The position numbers were made by a program, and so were the translations under genes. Positions 21,440-23,878 of a stretch of 23,878 nucleotides of DNA are shown in pieces; position 1 is the stretch's first letter, and each line of letters begins with the position of its first letter. The stretch is taken from the NCBI GenBank assembly GCA_002371215.1, contig DFGL01000031.1, positions 1-23,878 of the forward strand, given 5' to 3'. Below the pieces are notes generated by a model. That model made no database searches. It had not been told where the DNA came from and saw only the letters and a program-made list of their open reading frames with translations. This stretch comes from Ruminococcaceae bacterium UBA3751 (GTDB lineage Bacteria; Bacillota; Clostridia; Oscillospirales; Acutalibacteraceae).

Positions 21440-22129
21440 CTACTGAATAACTTTTAATAATAAACTGTTGTAGTCTACCGATTGTGAAATCGGAGTGTAG
21501 CTGAGGTCAGCGCCGTATTCGGGTGCGGCAGTATCGGGCAACTCAATCTTTTCCTGTTTGTACTCTGTGTTTTTCTCCTTGCCCGCGTTTAAAAGCCTTT
21601 TTTCAAGCTCCTTTGACACGCCGTTGTTGTACGCGTAAATATAGCCGTAAAACGTCTGACCGTAGTGCGAGGTAATGTCTGAGAACGTCTTAGTGTCAAA
21701 ATAAGTTCCGCCCCAGTGTGACTCTGAAATAGTAACAGAGCCGTCCTCGTGGATTTTTTCTACTACTGCAACGTGGCCGCTCCAGCAGGCGATTGCGCCG
21801 AGCTTTGGCTCTCTGCCGTAATCGTAGTAGCCGTTTGATTTGTTGATAAAGTACCAGTCTCCGGCGCTGCCGTGAGTAATCAGCGGCGCTTCGCCGTTCA
21901 TTTCATATATTCTTCCGTATGCGTATGCAACGCAGTTCGGCATAGGCGTTCCTGTCTGGAAATATCTGTTAAGTTCTGAAGAATAGTATGGAATACTTGA
22001 GTTAGGAGCCGTGAGTCTCGGCTCGTAAATCTCTCCCTCAGCGTAAGCGCTGATAGGTGTTAATGCCGAAATAAGAATTGTCATAAATATAACAACCGGA
22101 ACGATAAGCAGGGTTTTCTTCTTAGCCAT
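21440..22129 (-). CDS. Secreted CHAP-domain peptidoglycan hydrolase
   Basis: A 229-aa exported cysteine amidase/endopeptidase candidate. The signal peptide (about 1-30, ending AYA) precedes a CHAP domain with nucleophile C66 (MPNCVAYAYGR), general base H119 (WSGHVAVVE) and E136 (ISESHW). The domain runs to about residue 170 (FYGYIYAYNN), followed by a charged C-terminal tail without a recognised wall-binding repeat. CHAP enzymes cleave peptidoglycan stem peptides or cross-bridges, or the glycan-peptide bond; which bond is cut cannot be read here. It is monocistronic, with its own extended -10 promoter, a leader of about 134 nt and a putative WalR box upstream. It ends at a bidirectional terminator. 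Confidence 0.9.
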   Translation of the reverse strand: MAKKKTLLIVPVVIFMTILISALTPISAYAEGEIYEPRLTAPNSSIPYYSSELNRYFQTGTPMPNCVAYAYGRIYEMNGEAPLITHGSAGDWYFINKSNGYYDYGREPKLGAIACWSGHVAVVEKIHEDGSVTISESHWGGTYFDTKTFSDITSHYGQTFYGYIYAYNNGVSKELEKRLLNAGKEKNTEYKQEKIELPDTAAPEYGADLSYTPISQSVDYNSLLLKVIQ

Positions 22130-22239
22130 AATGTACCTTCCTTTTTCCTCCGCAGCTATTTTAATCTTTTTTCTGCTGTCGGATAATTACGAATTACTGT
22201 TCTGTTTTCGATTGAACTCGCTTATTATTCAGTATTATT

Positions 22240-22264
22240 GCGTCGGCTGACTCATAGCCAACGC
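22240..22264 (-). promoter_or_regulatory. 5'-terminal hairpin in the CHAP mRNA leader
   Basis: A 9-bp stem (22240-22248 with 22256-22264, one G-U pair in the RNA), 7-nt loop, placed at the predicted transcript start (about 22263). It could protect the 5' end of the mRNA or be an operator overlapping the start site. Confidence 0.6.
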
Positions 22265-22269
22265 TTGAC

Positions 22270-22299
22270 ATTATAGCAAAATGACATCTTTGTAATCAA
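22270..22299 (-). promoter_or_regulatory. Promoter of the CHAP hydrolase gene
   Basis: On the minus strand TTGATT (22294-22299) and an extended -10 TGC-TATAAT (22270-22278) have an 18-nt spacer. The transcript would start near 22263. Confidence 0.7.
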
Positions 22300-22321
22300 T
22301 AGTTAATTTTTACAAGCGTTT

Positions 22322-22338
22322 TGTTACACTTTTGTAAT
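22322..22338 (+). promoter_or_regulatory. Putative WalR (YycF) box upstream of the CHAP gene
   Basis: TGTTAC-N5-TGTAAT fits the established WalR consensus TGTWAH-N5-TGTWAH exactly. It lies 23 bp upstream of the CHAP -35, about -60 to -75 from the predicted start. It is on the strand opposite to the gene. The same bases also contain the dyad TTACA-N4-TGTAA. Confidence 0.45.
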
Positions 22339-22421
22339 AAATGTGCATAGTACACAAAATTCCGACAAAAACATTGACTTTTTAGTAGACAATAGTCCAT
22401 TAACAACACTATAGAATATAA

Positions 22422-22449
22422 TAAAAAGGCTGCCATTTCTGACAGCCTT
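22422..22449 (-). terminator. Intrinsic terminator of the malic enzyme gene
   Basis: A 7-bp stem AAGGCTG/CAGCCTT (22426-22432 with 22443-22449), 10-nt loop, with a minus-strand TTTTTAT tail, 35 nt after the stop codon. Confidence 0.8.
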
Positions 22450-22483
22450 AAATTATATATTATATTATTAATTACATATATAA

Positions 22484-23656
22484 CTAAATTCTTGCAACTC
22501 CTGATTTGCGTGCTGCCTCAGCAACCGCTGCTGCAACGGTATCCTTAATTCTCGGGTCAAATGCGTGCGGGAGAATATAATCGGGGTTGAGCTCTTTTTC
22601 GTCAACGAGAGAAGCGATAGCATAAGCTGCCGCAATCTTCATATCCTCGTTGATATCGCTTGCGCGAACGTCAAGAGTACCGCGGAAAATACCGGGGAAT
22701 GCAAGTACGTTGTTAATCTGGTTCGGGAAGTCGGAACGTCCCGTACCAACAATTGAAGCGCCTGCTTCTTTAGCAAGGTCAGGCATAATTTCAGGAGTCG
22801 GGTTAGCCATGGGAAGAACAATCGGGTTCGGGTTCATTGACTTAATCATTTCCTGAGAAACGATACCGGGAGCGGAAACGCCGATGAATATATCAGTGCC
22901 CTTCATAGCTTCGGCAAGACCGCCCTTAACCATACCGCGGTTAGTAACCTTAGCAATTTCCTCTTTGAAGGGATTGAGGTTATCTCTGCCCTCATAGATA
23001 GCGCCTGTTCTGTCGCAAAGGATAACGTCCTTAAGACCGAGAGACATAAGAAGCTTAGCAATAGCAACGCCTGCAGCGCCTGAGCCGTTGATAACTGCTT
23101 TACAGTCGCCGAGTTCTCTGTTTGTGAGTTTCATAGCGTTGATAAGAGCTGCGGAAACAACTACTGCCGTACCGTGCTGGTCATCGTGGAAAATCGGAAT
23201 ATCGCACTTTTCTTTGAGCTTCTTTTCAATTTCAAAGCAGCGGGGAGCAGCGATATCCTCAAGGTTAACGCCACCGAATGAACCGCTGATTTTGTAAATT
23301 ATATCTACGATTTCATCAACGTCCTTAGTTCTTACGCAGAGCGGGAAAGCGTCAACATCGCCGAATTCCTTAAAGAGTACGCATTTACCCTCCATAACCG
23401 GCATACCTGCCTCAGGACCGATATCGCCGAGACCGAGAACTGCGGTACCGTCGGTAACAACAGCGACCATATTCCAGCGTCTTGTAAGCTCCCAGCTCTT
23501 CTTGTAATCATCCTGAATTGCAAGGCAAGGCTCAGCAACACCGGGTGTATATGCAAGTGAAAGAGCGTCCTTGTTGTCAACCTTAGCGCGGGCAACAACT
23601 TCAACCTTACCCTTCCATTCGCCGTGAAGTCTGAGTGATTCTTTTCTGTAATCCAT
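22484..23656 (-). CDS. Malic enzyme (malate dehydrogenase, decarboxylating)
   Basis: Oxidatively decarboxylates malate to pyruvate and CO2, reducing NAD(P)+, linking C4 acids to fermentation. The short bacterial form (390 aa) has no phosphotransacetylase fusion. Landmarks are YTPGVAEPC with the catalytic Tyr, DIGPEAGMPVMEGK with the catalytic Lys, the metal-binding IFHDDQHGTA, the Rossmann GSGAAGVAIAKLL, and ANPTPE/FPNQINN near the C-terminus. Cofactor preference is not resolved; an acidic/Cys LCDRTG after the Rossmann strand suggests NAD (inference). Ribosome site AAAGGAG lies 7 nt before ATG. It probably follows the partial upstream gene on one transcript, since I see no promoter in the 58-nt gap. 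Confidence 0.95.
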   Translation of the reverse strand: MDYRKESLRLHGEWKGKVEVVARAKVDNKDALSLAYTPGVAEPCLAIQDDYKKSWELTRRWNMVAVVTDGTAVLGLGDIGPEAGMPVMEGKCVLFKEFGDVDAFPLCVRTKDVDEIVDIIYKISGSFGGVNLEDIAAPRCFEIEKKLKEKCDIPIFHDDQHGTAVVVSAALINAMKLTNRELGDCKAVINGSGAAGVAIAKLLMSLGLKDVILCDRTGAIYEGRDNLNPFKEEIAKVTNRGMVKGGLAEAMKGTDIFIGVSAPGIVSQEMIKSMNPNPIVLPMANPTPEIMPDLAKEAGASIVGTGRSDFPNQINNVLAFPGIFRGTLDVRASDINEDMKIAAAYAIASLVDEKELNPDYILPHAFDPRIKDTVAAAVAEAARKSGVARI

Positions 23657-23683
23657 AGTTTATCTCCTTTATAACTACATAAT

Positions 23684-23702
23684 GGGAGGGAAAATCCCTC
23701 CC
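23684..23702 (-). other. Intercistronic stem-loop upstream of malic enzyme
   Basis: A perfect 8-bp stem GGGAGGGA/TCCCTCCC with a 3-nt loop lies between the partial gene and malic enzyme. No T-tract follows on the minus strand, so it is more likely a processing or stability element, or a leaky attenuator, than a full terminator. Confidence 0.6.
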
Positions 23703-23714
23703 TTATTATTTTGC

Positions 23715-23878
23715 TTATCTCTCAATATGAGATTTGATTTTCTTCGTTTCGGGATAAGGCTTATAGTTATCCTCCCACGGGAAGGTGTAGTCAAGTCCGA
23801 GCTCGTCTCTTACAGCGTTGATTTCGCCCTGTACGGATTCGTTAATCGGAACGCCGTGAGGCTCTCTTTCCTTCCAGA
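23715..23878 (-). CDS. C-terminal end of an unidentified protein (partial)
   Basis: The minus strand is open from the window edge to a TAA at 23715-23717, giving 53 residues that begin WKEREPHGVP and end KIKSHIER. Codon use resembles the neighbouring genes and the following gap has an intercistronic hairpin, so it is a real gene end. The residues look soluble and contain no motif I can assign. Its place just upstream of malic enzyme hints at central carbon metabolism, which is only a guess from context. Confidence 0.7.
   Translation of the reverse strand, partial: WKEREPHGVPINESVQGEINAVRDELGLDYTFPWEDNYKPYPETKKIKSHIER

Larger units (their letters stand above)
22130..22421. other. Non-coding region between the CHAP gene and the malic enzyme terminator
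   Basis: AT-rich. It holds the CHAP leader, 5' hairpin, promoter and WalR-like box, listed separately. About 80 nt on the malic enzyme side show only an imperfect TGTGC/TACACA dyad (22343-22357) and no coding or RNA gene I recognise. Confidence 0.6.

Noticed and set aside
22374..22420. TTGACT on the plus strand near 22374 as a possible promoter
   Set aside because: No acceptable -10 at 16-18 nt and no plus-strand gene follows.
1..23878. CRISPR arrays, tRNA or rRNA genes, insertion sequences, phage or defence genes
   Set aside because: No regularly spaced direct repeats, no cloverleaf-like or rRNA-like intergenic sequence and no transposase, integrase or nuclease-helicase motifs were seen.

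Overview
The window looks like a chromosomal segment of a low-to-moderate GC Gram-positive Clostridia member. A gut Ruminococcaceae/Oscillospiraceae-type organism is my best guess. The clues are the hrcA-grpE-dnaK-dnaJ order under a perfect CIRCE element, strong AGGAGG-type ribosome sites, TTGACA/TATAAT promoters (several with an extended TGn -10), poly-threonine linkers, and secreted proteins ending in lysine-rich Ig-like modules. The assignment rests on family knowledge, not on a search.

Layout. (1) 1-217: terminator of an upstream gene and a promoter. (2) 227-8075, + strand: a compact run of two paralogous secreted coiled-coil/M23 peptidases, queH (tRNA queuosine), rarA, nth (DNA repair), a divergent shikimate-kinase-like protein and a secreted transglutaminase-like/Fn3 protein. 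Junctions are 3-47 nt gaps or 4-8 nt overlaps, so one transcript is plausible. (3) 8079-10514: guaB (IMP dehydrogenase) and a membrane-anchored GDPD-like protein, ending at a strong bidirectional terminator. (4) 10527-13698, - strand: two secreted surface proteins, each with its own consensus promoter. (5) 13704-15203, - strand: a PurF-like enzyme whose catalytic N-terminal cysteine is replaced by glycine. (6) 15236-20026, - strand: the hrcA-grpE-dnaK-dnaJ heat-shock operon. (7) 20030-21440: an AT-richer acyltransferase-3 gene preceded by two inverted repeats. (8) 21440-22449, - strand: a secreted CHAP amidase with a long leader, a 5' hairpin and a WalR-like box. (9) 22484-23878, - strand: malic enzyme, and upstream of it the 3' end of an unidentified gene.

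Themes. Cell-envelope work dominates: two M23 peptidases, a CHAP hydrolase, a transglutaminase-like protein, two repeat-bearing secreted proteins and an acyltransferase. These are interleaved with housekeeping genes for nucleotide synthesis, repair, chaperones and C4 metabolism. I found no CRISPR array, tRNA, rRNA, IS element or phage gene. The observations I rate highest are the cysteine-less PurF homologue, the lysine-rich C-terminal module shared by three secreted proteins, the putative WalR box upstream of the CHAP gene, and the tandemly duplicated translation start of queH.
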